A stretch of 64,000 bases of DNA from Hygrophila difformis (lineage: Eukaryota > Streptophyta > Magnoliopsida > Lamiales > Acanthaceae). Below are positions 24,414 to 34,757 of the stretch, piece by piece; positions within the stretch are counted from its first letter, which is position 1; every line of letters begins with the position of its first letter. The translations under genes and the position numbers were made by a program. The notes under the pieces are model-generated. The model was not told the DNA's origin, searched no databases, and saw only the letters and a list, made by a program, of their open reading frames with translations. Location of the stretch: the NCBI GenBank assembly GCA_030278955.1, contig JAOANR010000011.1, positions 49,215,417 through 49,279,416 on the forward strand. The letters are read 5' to 3'.

Positions 24414-27400
24414 TGTAATACCATAGAAATTACCCGAAATAATTTTAATTCATTAAGTAGACTTTTATTAAATATTTAAAAACTTACTTAAAGAATTAGT
24501 ATATTGATTTTTTCTACAAAACAACACTTGTAAAATTATATATGTAAATTTGTCTTTTCCAAAAGAAATATGAATTTCAATATCAAGGGTAATAGAATTA
24601 TATAGTTTATGAAATTTTTTTTAATTGTTTAAATTACATATATAAGTTTTTATATATATACACATTGGTCTTGAAAATTATTATGAGGATAGTATGTGAA
24701 TATTTTAAGTATTTTGATATTCATTATGGAATAAATTTTTGTAAAAATAAAAGTATGAGTTTTTATGTGAATCTATGAGAATTAACTTTTATATATAAGA
24801 AAATATATTCATAGATTATAATTTTTATTTGATGATGACATGAAGACTTTGTGGTTTGAGTATTGTTATGAATAAAATAAAACCATGCATGTATATTATA
24901 TTATCTTTTTGAAAGCACATTAATATAAATACAATACTTGAAATAAATAAATAAATATTATATTATCATATCCAACTCATTGAGTATAAATGCATGATGA
25001 TTTTTCTAGACAAGCTAATACTTCAATCATTTTCATGATACACTACTTACACAAATATAAGGTTAAAAGCAATTGCAAGAAATTTTCTTCCTAAACAAAT
25101 AGATGAAAAATCAACATAATTAACAAGTGTCTTGGATGAATGGCTAGCAAAGAAAGGTGATCAATTATCTCTTGAACCCACCAAGATTAATAGCCTCCAT
25201 AATAGGCAAACCATTATGTTAATAGACAACATGATGGACAAAATTAATAGCCTCCCAAATTAATAGCCTCTTTGTTAGGCTATAAGGACCAAATGAGTGG
25301 ATACAAATACTCTAACCATTATTGCCCAAGACACACTTAATTGGATGATTGGTGAGGTTGTAATCACTCTCACAATGTGTCATGTTCAATTGTTCAAACC
25401 TTAGCCTATAAATAGAGGGAGTTTCTAGCCTTCAAACACACCAATCTCATCCATCTCATTAGCCAAATTCACTACCCATTTTATTCTTCAAAGTTCTCCC
25501 ACATAGTGAGCATATCTTAAGGATTGTGGAGTCTTGTAGGCTTGACAACCTTCATCATTCTAAGAGTTCTAATTCTTCTCAACACTTGGTTAGTAAGATA
25601 TCATCCTTGAAACTTGTATCTTAGAGATCTAAATCTTTTATTTTTATACTATAAATTGATTTCCCTCTATTTGTCGAATTTTAGCGAAACCCGTAATTTG
25701 TGGTGCGAATCTTGTGTTATAACGGCCATTATCTTTGAATCTCCTTGGTCTTATACATCTATTCTGTAAGTTAACACTCTCTACTTTAAGTTTTGGAGAT
25801 TCCAATCCATGTTTTAAGAATACAAAATTAGAATTCCCACATTATACCAAAATCTGTCAGTTTTTCGTTTACGTAAAGATCCATCTTTTTAAACTATTTT
25901 GGTACAATATCCCTCAAAGGTTCCTTCATAAAACTTGTTCCTTATTAAGTTGAGTATATTTCTGGAAACTTTTATAATTTTTAGAAACCGTATGAAAAAG
26001 TTATGGGATCCTCTTTATCGAAAGGTCGAAATCTCTTTTTGTTGAAATCTAAGAAATGATAGTGTTTTCTGAAATCCACATTTTTGAAGGTCTTAAGTGT
26101 CTCAAAGCCAAATGGTTTCTTCATGAAAAATATTTATCTATGTGTTATCTACCTTGTGGTAAAATTTTAGAATTTTTGGTCGCAAATTACTATTTTTAAA
26201 ACCTATGGAAAATTATAGAGTCACTATTGAATTTCTGGCAGAATACATGTTCTGTAAAGAACTCAATTTTTGAAATGTGTCCATACCTTATTTTGAAAAG
26301 TGTAAAACATGAAACTTGTTCGACTATGTGTTGAGTATCTACAGTTTAAATTTCATAGCAATCGCCTTTAATATGAATTTTTAAACTGACTTGGCGTAAA
26401 CTGCGATGTTGGACTTGATTTTTGGTCCAAATGAGAAATTGTTGGATTTTGAGATCCATGAAATGATATTTCTATATTTATGAGATATTGATATGGGAGT
26501 TAAATGTTGAAATGATATTTGGCATTATTGAATGCCCTTGTGATGAGGTTACTCCCTTGAGATTGTTGAAAACTCTTTTAAAGAGGATATTATGTGGAAA
26601 ATTGTGGAAAACTCTTTTAAATCCATTGTGCACTATTAACTTGAGTAAGATGCCATACTTGATAGAGGGCTAATGCACTAGGGATGTGTCTTGCGGGGCC
26701 TCCCCCTCTAAATATGCCAAGACGGCATTGTTGATAAATTGTGCCAAAACGGCGTTATTGCATGTATGAGTCTATACTCTTGGGTGTATCCATGATGGGT
26801 TACCCGAGGCTCCGGAGTGTGTCTGTATATGAGTCCGCTGCATGCTGATCATGACTTATGATCGATATGATATGATATATGGAAAATGGTGTCCTCTTGT
26901 GCATAGTTGCTACAATGGTAAGAATGAAAGTTATTTATTTTGTTAAAGGTAATGTTTGTGATCCTTTTTAAAAGAAAAAGTGAAAATTATTTTTTTTTAA
27001 ATGAGTGTCAACCATTATTTTAAAATCCACTTCTTAAAGTGGAGCGGGTTGACTTACTCAGTACCATTGTACTGATAAAAAGTTGTGTTATCTTTTTACA
27101 GATATTGGAGCTGACATGTAAACTGCATCTCATGACATGAGCATTTGGGGATGGGATTACCTTTCATCAAAAAGATTGTTGCTTTAAGGAACCACGTACT
27201 TTTAATTATTAATGTCTTATATATTGCCTTTAGTTTATGCTTCCGCGTGAGAAAGAACAATGGCTTTGGTATTAAGTACTTTAAATTTTCTTATGACAAT
27301 ATTTTATAAAATTGGCAATAATTTTTAAAGTCCATATTACAAAAATTTATATGTGAAGATATTTAGCCGTAGCACTTGTCAATTAAGTTAGCCAAAGGGC

Positions 27401-27467
27401 GAGCCTGACTGACAAGTGTGGCGGTAACATTCTGAAACCTTATGAGGATGAATTTCGGGGTGTTACA
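24414..27467 (+). repeat. 3' LTR of G2
   Basis: 3054-bp partner of 15676-18742 with the same ends. It has a TATA box at 25407-25415 and only three GATAT units near 26863-26877. It ends GGGGTGTTACA, followed by GAGAC. Confidence 0.93.
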
Positions 27468-27472
27468 GAGAC

Positions 27473-27725
27473 ATAAATATGTTTGATTACTTCCAGGTAT
27501 CAACGTGCAAAGGCATGGGAAGCCTTTGGGAAATTAGAGCTTGCTTTTGGCATCGGAGGAAGAGGAGCGGCATATACGACACTTAGCCTGGGAGATTAGA
27601 TCTGAAGTAGGAAATAAAGAAAAGTGCATAATGAAAAATACATGTATCAAATATCTCAAATTGTAAAGTGTAGTAGTAATTAGATCTCCTTTCATATCAG
27701 CCATCACTCTTAAGGAATTTAAATA
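27473..27725 (+). other. Unidentified segment after G2, possible exon
   Basis: After a splice-acceptor-like TTACTTCCAG at about 27488-27497 there is a short open stretch to a TAG near 27600. It reads with AFGIGGRGAAYTTL in the AGG-TAT-CAA frame. I do not recognise it. It could be the end of T0, captured host sequence, or chance. From 27664 onward it matches 130-190, the unique DNA left of T0. No T0 3' LTR is present. Confidence 0.3.
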
Positions 27726-27729
27726 TCAT

Positions 27730-28860
27730 ATAGTAATTACATATTCTGGGGATGAGATTCACTAAAGTGTTGTAATATGTTGGTGATGTAATGATATGTC
27801 ATATGGTAACAGCCAGAACATTGGAGCTTACCCGAAGCATTAATTGCTGGTGAGTTTCGTGTCCCTAAAGCCAATGGTAACAGCCAGAAATGTCCAATTG
27901 ATCTCTGGAATGTAAATCTGACTGCAAATTTTTGGAGGACATGTGCATAATTTTGATCCTTGGAAAGCAACTCATCGCACATGAGCACTGCTTGATTATG
28001 GAAAATTCCCCGATGATGGCTTGGCTTGGCTTCCCACAACTGCAGCTAGTATAGCATTCGCAAGAACTGGCCACCACAATTTTTCTGCAAGAAAGGGAAA
28101 ACCACATCAATGGCGAACTCTTAAAGCTACAAAAACCACCCAAAGCAAAAAGGCAAAATTCAAGGAGTGTGTTATAATTATACCAGGCACCGGCACATAG
28201 AATCCAATCTGGTAGTCACAATCAATCAGGTAATGTTTGGAAAGATAAGCAGCTTGTCCCATGTAAGCCAGGATTAATGATGGGTAGACAACAAAGCTAA
28301 AGGCTATCTGCAGTGAGGTAGCTGCCAGTTAGATTTGTGGCTGACATTAAGAACCTCATGCTCAGATATAATCAAAATTCATATAAGAATTTAATTACCT
28401 TAATGGACAACTGTGAAAAGCGTCCAAGATCAGCAAACATGACCTCTGAACCTGAATTTACAGACACGTTTCCAGAAGAAATGTAAGCACCAACTAGATC
28501 TCCTAACAATAACATTGTACTGGAAAGCCCTTATGGTACCAGTTATGTTATGCACAACAAAATCCCGCCCAACAACATCCACCCCCTTTCTGTGTTTTCT
28601 TCAAGAATTTTTACATGTAAAAGGAGAAATAGGTACCTAAACAAAGGGAATTCCAGTGAAATATGTTGTACACTCCATAGGTACTCACGCAGAATAGCCA
28701 GGTCATCACAATAGGCGCAAATAAACATCCTTACTTGATGGGTACCATAGTGTTGAAGATAAAATAAGAACAACAGTATGGTGCAAGCAGCTGGTACTTC
28801 TATATCTGAAAAGGCACATATAACTCCATCATTTGGTAACAGTTGAAAAACGAATTTCAA
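27730..28860 (-). pseudogene. HAK/KUP/KT potassium transporter pseudogene (middle part)
   Basis: Four minus-strand exons match the plant HAK/KUP potassium transporter family, plasma-membrane or vacuolar K+ uptake proteins of about 780 residues. Exon pieces: 28860-28545 (LQHYGTH, then GVYNIFHWN and GWMLLGGILLCIT); about 28500-28399 (MFADLGRFSQLSIK); 28307-28184 ([12 protein letters not shown], then [10 protein letters not shown]); and 28084 to about 27840 (ILAAVVGSQA, FSIIKQCS, QIYIPEINWT, TIGFRDTK). Splice sites at 28399, 28307, 28184 and 28084 remain canonical. Several frameshifts (near 28720, 28590 and 28015) and stops break it. The N-terminal exons and the C-terminal half are missing or unrecognisable. 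It cannot encode a working channel. Confidence 0.88.
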
Positions 28861-28864
28861 TTAA

Positions 28865-29754
28865 CACAACATATATATGGATATCTAGAATGATCTAGGA
28901 GGAGTTTGGGAGACTCTTCATCCCCCTCTTTAATAGGACTAGTATGTCCCCTGCCCATCTACGTGGGGAATAAATAATGTAAAATGAAATGCTATACAAA
29001 AATATATTTCCAACCTGTTTGTATCAAGTAATAAAAAAAATTACGGGAAACATGCATAGATGTTCCTTATAAGAAAGAAGCGCACTTACAGAATCCTAAA
29101 AGAGCTTCTCCAATGTCCACTCTCAAGAATATCATAAGTCTCAACGTGCATTTCAGAATATCAGTAACTGGTGCAGTAATATAATTCTATATGAAAAATA
29201 TTATTCAAAAAGTGTTGCATTACAGTTCATTCATGAAGTTCAAAGCAGATGTAGCATCAATAAAATCAAGAAGCATGAGGAAAAACTATTTGATCTACAA
29301 CCTGAAAAGCCCTAATGCAAGATCAAGTGGAAACTATTAATTAACTTGGCTAAAAAATATTGAAATGTACGAATTGGTGCATATACATTAAAATTTGAAT
29401 GTTCCTAAGGTAACAATTAGAATTCATTATCATTAATATTTCAATCCAAATGGAATAGTTGGAGTAGCTTAAACAATACAGGAAAATAGAAGTGATGGAC
29501 ATATGATGATCATATATTCTTCAGTTACATCCTGAACAAACAAAGATTCATAAGATAGAAAGTATGCAGATTAGATGAAGCTGAGATCCAACCAATTAGA
29601 ACGCTGCAAGAATTACGTGAAGAACAGGAAAGATAACAATGCACAAACAATACATTCCCAATTCAATTCCGGCTTCTTCTTCCCCCAAACCATCCACTAC
29701 AAATCCATCTTTCTCATTTTCGTCATGCCCTTCATCTGTTTGAAAATACCCAGT
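28865..29754. other. Intergenic stretch upstream of the HAK/KUP remnant
   Basis: AT-rich sequence where the 5' exons of the HAK/KUP gene would be expected. I see no convincing exon. The right end is the copia insertion target GAATT. Confidence 0.4.
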
Positions 29755-29759
29755 GAATT
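29755..29759. repeat. Left target-site duplication of copia element (GAATT)
   Basis: GAATT before the LTR start, repeated at 34391-34395 after the LTR end. Confidence 0.92.
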
Positions 29760-30025
29760 TGATAACAGACAAAAAGAAAAGAAATGACTCAAATCTTACT
29801 TCAATTTCAAACCAGCAACTCCAATACATTTATACTAGTAATTCCCCTACAAGTAACCGATAGAGATAGTTACTCCCACACATAACTGACAATACATTTA
29901 TATCAGCAACTCACACACAAGTAATGACAAAGACAATTACTCTCACACATAACTGACAATACTTATTGCCCACTCCTATGAAACGTAAATGTAAAATTAT
30001 GACCACTAATCCATGATTTCTGACA
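29760..30025 (-). repeat. 3' LTR of copia element
   Basis: 266 bp, TGATAACAGAC to ATTTCTGACA, identical to 34125-34390. It has internal near-repeats of CACACATAACTGACAATAC. It is short, as is usual for many copia lineages. Confidence 0.95.
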
Positions 30026-30038
30026 AACCCCCCCTTAA
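30026..30038 (-). other. Polypurine tract of copia element
   Basis: Minus strand TTAAGGGGGGGTT touching the 3' LTR. Confidence 0.85.
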
Positions 30039-30070
30039 ACTGATGTTTACTAACATTCAGTTTAAAGATT

Positions 30071-33000
30071 TTAAACTCCATCTTCATTCTTGAGAGCCTT
30101 TAGAGAGCACATTCCCAACAACTTCCTCAGCTTTAAGAATGACTCTCTCTTGAGAGATTTTGTGAACATGTCTGCAACTTGATCTTCACTCTTGCAATAC
30201 ACCAATTCCAGCACTCCATCAATGCAATAATCTCTCAAAAAGAAACGCCTTACATCAATATGCTTGCTTCGGGCATGTAATACTGGATTTCGAGAGAGCT
30301 TGATGGTTGAAATATTATCACAGAGAATTCTTGTTGGTTGAATCTGCTTGAATCTCAAATCCTCTAGAAGTCTTCGTAACCAAACAGCTTGGCAAGCACA
30401 AGCTGTTGCTGCAACAAACTCCGCCTCACAACTTGATAATGTTACAATTTCTTGCTTTTTGGATGACCATGAAATCACAGATGTACCAAGCATAAAAACA
30501 TAGCCCGATGTGCTTTTCCTATCGTCTTGATCACCTGCAAAATCACTATCAGTATATCCCAACAAATTAGCCTTTTCACCCTTCTTGTAAAACAATCCAA
30601 AATCTTTCGTTCCTTGTAAGTAACGAATGATTCTCTTTGCTGCCAACAAATGTAATTCCGTAGGATTCTCCATGTACCTACTAATTAAACTCACAGCATA
30701 CCCAATGTCAGGTCTCGTAGCAGTTAGATACATCAAACTACCCACAATTTGTTTGTACTTAGAGGAATTCACTTTCTTTCCACCATGACCCTTGTGAAGC
30801 TTCAACCCACAATCAGTTGGAGTTTGTACAGGATTGCAATTTTGCATTTCAAACTTCTTTAGCACTTCACTGGTATATTTTTGTTGCCCAAGAAAAACTC
30901 CTTCATTTGACTGCACTATTTCTATGCCAAGAAAATAATGCATTTTGCCCAGGTCAGACATCTCAAACTCAGTCATCATTGATTTCTTGAATTCACCAAC
31001 CATAGCAGCACAATTTCCTGAAAATATTAGATCGTCAACATATAAGCAAACAATGAGTATTCTTCCATCCTTTCCCATCTTGACAAATAGTGTCGGTTCA
31101 TATGGACACTTCAAAAACCCCTCCTTCAGAAAGTAAGCCTCTATGCGACTATACCAAGCTCGTGGAGCTTGTTTTAATCCATAAAGGGCCTTCTTTAATC
31201 GATAGACTTTGTGCTCATGTCCGGCCTGAATATAACCGGGAGGTTGTTCAATGAATATTTTTTCGTCCAAATATCCATTGAGGAATGCCGATTTAACATC
31301 AAGTTGATAAATAGGCCAAGAATTTTGTGTTGCTAATGCGACCACCAATCTGACTGTTTCTAGTCTTGCAACAGGTGAAAACACTTCTGTGTAATCAATG
31401 CCATATTGTTGCGTGTATCCTTTAGCGACCAGTCGAGCCTTGTGTTTATCAATTTCACCATTGGCCTTCAACTTTGTTTTAAAGACCCACTTCACTCCAA
31501 CAACAGAGTGTCCATCTGGGAGATCACACAGTTCCCATGTATCATTTCTTTTAATGGCATCAATCTCATCATCCATAGCTTTGCGCCACTCATCATCTTT
31601 GATGGCTTCTTCAAATGTTTTGGGCTCAAACTCTGAAAATAATGCAAAATGAGTTGTTGCATCAGACATAGACATATTAGGTACCTCATAATCTTTCATC
31701 CAAGCCGGTCTTCTCCTTTCTCGATGAACTCGACGAAGGGAATCAACTTCTATCTCAACTGAGGTTGGAATCGAAGTGTCTAAGGTTCCAGCTTCACCTT
31801 CTGGAACAACTTCAATATCATCATGCTCATATATGATTTCAACTGGCTGTTGTAAACTCCAATCCCAGGTCCTTCCTTCATCAAATGTCACGTCCCTACT
31901 TACAACAATCTGCTTGGTCTCCGGATTATAGAGTTTGAATGCTTTGGATGTTTCACTCATGCCAAGAAAGATGCACTTTTCTGCTTTATCATCAAGTTTC
32001 TTCCTTTTAACATCTGGAATATGAGCGTATGCAATACACCCAAAAATTTTGAAGTGGTGTACATCAGGCTTTATTCCACTCCAAGCTTCTGCAGGAGTCC
32101 TGTTTTGAACAGCAAAAGTCGGGCTCCGGTTCAACACATGCACACTCCAATTTACAGCTTCTGGCCAAAATGTCTTAGGAACATTTCCTTTTGACAATAG
32201 GCTCCTGACCATGTTCAAGATGGTTCTATTCTTCCGTTCTGAAACACCATTTTGTTGTGGTGTATATGCTGTTGTTAACTCTCGTCTAATACCACGCTTC
32301 TCACAATATTCCTCAAATTCTTTTGAGCAATATTCGCCACCACGGTCTGTACGAAGAGTTTTAATGGTTTTGTTGGCTTCATTTTCAACACGAGCTTTGA
32401 AGCTTTTAAATATGGAGAAGGCTTCAGATTTTTCCTGTAAGAAATAAACCCATGTTTTTCTAGAAAAATCATCAATGAAAGTAATGAAATATCGTTTACC
32501 CCCATTTGATGATGGATTCATAGGACCACAAATGTCGGAATGTATCAATTCAAGTACACTCTTTGCTCTCCATGATTTTCCTTTAGGAAATTCAGAACGG
32601 GGTTGTTTACTAACAACACAATCTTCACACACTTCTGATGGAATTGTGATTTGAGGAAGCCCAACAACCATATTTTTTGAGTAAAGTGTTTTCAAACCAC
32701 TAAAACTCAAGTGGCCATAACGATAGTGCCACAACCAGGATCCATCTTTCACTTCAGTCATCAAACATGATTGAATGCTTTCAATCTTCATGGGAAATAA
32801 TCTTTTAGCATTCATTGGAATATGAGCAATAGCGCCTCTGCTAGGATCATAAATTTCACAAGCACCATTTGTGATAGTGATCATATACCCTTTTTCATGT
32901 AATTGGCCAGCACTCAACAAATTCTTTTTCAGATTAGGAACATATAACACATTGGAGATTGTTTCCACAAAACCATTCTTGGCTTTTATCTTTATATCTC

Positions 33001-34066
33001 CTTTCCCCATTACTTGAATAGAAGAATCATCACCAAAAGTAACCGTAGAATGAAAATCTTCATTTAAGTATGAAAACGAAGACTTACATCCAGACATGTG
33101 GTTGCTGCAGCCTGAATCAACAAACCAAATATCAGATTTGGTGTCCTCTCCATCTTGGACAGCCATTAATAAGGTTTCTTCCTCCTTTTTTTCTGCAAAA
33201 TTTGAGTTTTCCTCTTTTTCTCTATTTCTTGGAAGCTTTGTGTAGCATTCAGATGCATAATGACCATACTTATGACATCGGTAACATTCTACCTTTGATT
33301 TATCAAGTTCCTTTTCTTTGCCTTTGAAATTCCTTCCGGAATCTCTACCTCTTCCTCTGCCACCGCCCCTGCTTCTACCTCTTCCTCTTCCGCGGTGATA
33401 GTTGAAACTGGTATTAGAGGAAGCTTGTAACGCTTGCTCTTCCATTGGTGGTGAACGATTCATCTTTTGTTCATGGACCAATAAGGAGCTTTGAAGTTCA
33501 TCTAGAGTCAGAGTGTCTGTATCTTTAGATTCTTCAATTGAACAGACGACATAATTAAAATCCTTCGTCAACGAGCGTAGGATTTTCTCTACAATGGTGA
33601 CATCAGTGATTTTTTCACCCTGGAACCGCATCTTGTTGCTTACCTCCATTGTTCGTGTAAAGTAACTGGTGACAGATTCCCCTTCCTTCATTGACAACAT
33701 TTCGAAGTCCTTTTTCAGAGTCTGAAGTTGTGCTCGCTTCACTCTGATTGAACCTTGATATTTCTTCTTCATCGAGTCCCAAATATCCTTGGAAGTGTCT
33801 TTGCAAAGAATAGTTTCCAAGGTGGGGCGATCGATGGCCTGAAACAAATAGTTTTTCGCCTTCAAATCTTTTAACCTCTTGGCTTCCAAATCTGTTTTCT
33901 GGGCATCTGTCAATGTGGTTCCTTGTGCAGGTTCGCCTACACCTATCTCAACCACGTTCCAGTACTCCTTTGATCTCAAAAAGTTCTCCATCAACATGCT
34001 CCAATGATCATAGTGACCGTCGAAGCGAGGAATTGAAGCTTGAACATAATTCGGTTCAACAGCCAT
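30071..34066 (-). CDS. Copia gag-pol polyprotein (1331 aa), intact
   Basis: One uninterrupted frame encodes, in order: a UBN2-type gag (about 1-215); an RG-rich basic stretch; zinc knuckle CYRCHKYGHYASEC near 260; aspartic protease with FVDSGCSNHM near 318; a GAG-pre-integrase HHCC segment (H-R-G-H and CEDC, about 445-490); integrase core with Asp in HSDICGP near 509, TDRGGE near 574 and Glu in NGVSERKN near 610; RT with YVDDLIFSGN near 1010; and RNase H with TDSDFAGD near 1172 and SKHID. Protease-integrase-RT-RNase H is the Ty1/copia order. No stop, frameshift or missing catalytic residue is seen, so the product looks functional. I do not assign the lineage. The start is the first ATG after the primer site and leader. 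Confidence 0.97.
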   Translation of the reverse strand: MAVEPNYVQASIPRFDGHYDHWSMLMENFLRSKEYWNVVEIGVGEPAQGTTLTDAQKTDLEAKRLKDLKAKNYLFQAIDRPTLETILCKDTSKDIWDSMKKKYQGSIRVKRAQLQTLKKDFEMLSMKEGESVTSYFTRTMEVSNKMRFQGEKITDVTIVEKILRSLTKDFNYVVCSIEESKDTDTLTLDELQSSLLVHEQKMNRSPPMEEQALQASSNTSFNYHRGRGRGRSRGGGRGRGRDSGRNFKGKEKELDKSKVECYRCHKYGHYASECYTKLPRNREKEENSNFAEKKEEETLLMAVQDGEDTKSDIWFVDSGCSNHMSGCKSSFSYLNEDFHSTVTFGDDSSIQVMGKGDIKIKAKNGFVETISNVLYVPNLKKNLLSAGQLHEKGYMITITNGACEIYDPSRGAIAHIPMNAKRLFPMKIESIQSCLMTEVKDGSWLWHYRYGHLSFSGLKTLYSKNMVVGLPQITIPSEVCEDCVVSKQPRSEFPKGKSWRAKSVLELIHSDICGPMNPSSNGGKRYFITFIDDFSRKTWVYFLQEKSEAFSIFKSFKARVENEANKTIKTLRTDRGGEYCSKEFEEYCEKRGIRRELTTAYTPQQNGVSERKNRTILNMVRSLLSKGNVPKTFWPEAVNWSVHVLNRSPTFAVQNRTPAEAWSGIKPDVHHFKIFGCIAYAHIPDVKRKKLDDKAEKCIFLGMSETSKAFKLYNPETKQIVVSRDVTFDEGRTWDWSLQQPVEIIYEHDDIEVVPEGEAGTLDTSIPTSVEIEVDSLRRVHRERRRPAWMKDYEVPNMSMSDATTHFALFSEFEPKTFEEAIKDDEWRKAMDDEIDAIKRNDTWELCDLPDGHSVVGVKWVFKTKLKANGEIDKHKARLVAKGYTQQYGIDYTEVFSPVARLETVRLVVALATQNSWPIYQLDVKSAFLNGYLDEKIFIEQPPGYIQAGHEHKVYRLKKALYGLKQAPRAWYSRIEAYFLKEGFLKCPYEPTLFVKMGKDGRILIVCLYVDDLIFSGNCAAMVGEFKKSMMTEFEMSDLGKMHYFLGIEIVQSNEGVFLGQQKYTSEVLKKFEMQNCNPVQTPTDCGLKLHKGHGGKKVNSSKYKQIVGSLMYLTATRPDIGYAVSLISRYMENPTELHLLAAKRIIRYLQGTKDFGLFYKKGEKANLLGYTDSDFAGDQDDRKSTSGYVFMLGTSVISWSSKKQEIVTLSSCEAEFVAATACACQAVWLRRLLEDLRFKQIQPTRILCDNISTIKLSRNPVLHARSKHIDVRRFFLRDYCIDGVLELVYCKSEDQVADMFTKSLKRESFLKLRKLLGMCSLKALKNEDGV

Positions 34067-34111
34067 TGAAAGAGAAAAGAGGAATTCTAGAAAAAATTTA
34101 AACCTGGTTTT

Positions 34112-34123
34112 GCTCTGATACCA
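34112..34123 (-). other. Primer-binding site of copia element (tRNA-Met)
   Basis: TGGTATCAGAGC on the minus strand, one base from the 5' LTR. Confidence 0.9.
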
Positions 34124-34124
34124 C

Positions 34125-34390
34125 TGATAACAGACAAAAAGAAAAGAAATGACTCAAATCTTACTTCAATTTCAAACCAGCAACTCCAATACATTTATAC
34201 TAGTAATTCCCCTACAAGTAACCGATAGAGATAGTTACTCCCACACATAACTGACAATACATTTATATCAGCAACTCACACACAAGTAATGACAAAGACA
34301 ATTACTCTCACACATAACTGACAATACTTATTGCCCACTCCTATGAAACGTAAATGTAAAATTATGACCACTAATCCATGATTTCTGACA
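34125..34390 (-). repeat. 5' LTR of copia element
   Basis: 266 bp, identical to 29760-30025. It is followed by GAATT at 34391-34395. Confidence 0.95.
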
Positions 34391-34499
34391 GAATTTCCAC
34401 CAATAACAAACGTGAACAATTTTTGAGAAAGAAAAAAAAAACAGAAAAAAAAAAAGAAGGAAAGAAAGACAAACAAACATATGAATAAAATTAATTTAT

Positions 34500-34757
34500 A
34501 AGGAGTTATGGTTTGCAAGATGTAAAGGAATCCTAGCAAATGCATTTTGCACCTTAGGATAACCCAAATTTTTATTTCTCCTTCAATGATACCGCATGGT
34601 TTTTCTGCCAGAAAGAACATCAAGGAGTGTGGTTTTCCCCACTCCATTGACATTGACACCCATATGTGCTGTAAGAACACCAGATCTGAATGCATCAGTG
34701 ACATCATAGAGAAGCTGAAGCTTGTTGTTTGTAAAATCATGCTCCTTCATTGCCTGA
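34500..34757 (-). pseudogene. PDR-type ABCG transporter exon remnant, copy 2
   Basis: The minus strand encodes the start of the second nucleotide-binding domain of a PDR/ABCG full-size transporter: [20 protein letters not shown], then a Walker A-like [19 protein letters not shown], then (after a frame change) EGEIKI and GYPKVQNAFARI. The family norm is an SGAGKTTL Walker A, so this loop is altered. A stop follows MRYH and at least one frameshift is present. Only about 80 codons remain. Such proteins export terpenoids, hormones and cuticle precursors at the plasma membrane; this piece cannot. Confidence 0.85.

Larger units (their letters stand above)
15676..27467 (+). mobile_element. Chromovirus G2 (Ty3/Gypsy, Tekay/Del-like), full-length
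   Basis: This is a complete element of the same family as G1 in opposite orientation, flanked by GAGAC at 15671-15675 and 27468-27472. Its parts are: 5' LTR 15676-18742, tRNA-Met primer site, one uninterrupted gag-pol frame, polypurine tract, 3' LTR 24414-27467. The two LTRs differ at about a dozen single bases by eye plus repeat-number changes, so insertion was recent. It is structurally intact, but the protease catalytic Asp is replaced, so its own activity is doubtful. Confidence 0.95.
29760..34390 (-). mobile_element. Young intact Ty1/copia element
   Basis: A 4631-bp LTR element on the minus strand with 266-bp LTRs that I find identical base for base, TG...CA ends, a 5-bp duplication, a tRNA-Met primer site, a G-rich polypurine tract and one intact polyprotein. 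Everything needed for autonomous movement is in place. Identical LTRs imply a very recent insertion. It landed between the HAK/KUP remnant and the ABCG remnant. Confidence 0.96.

Noticed and set aside
27473..27730. Expected 3' LTR of T0
   Set aside because: No stretch resembles 891-1551, and the DNA soon becomes the paralogue of 130-190.
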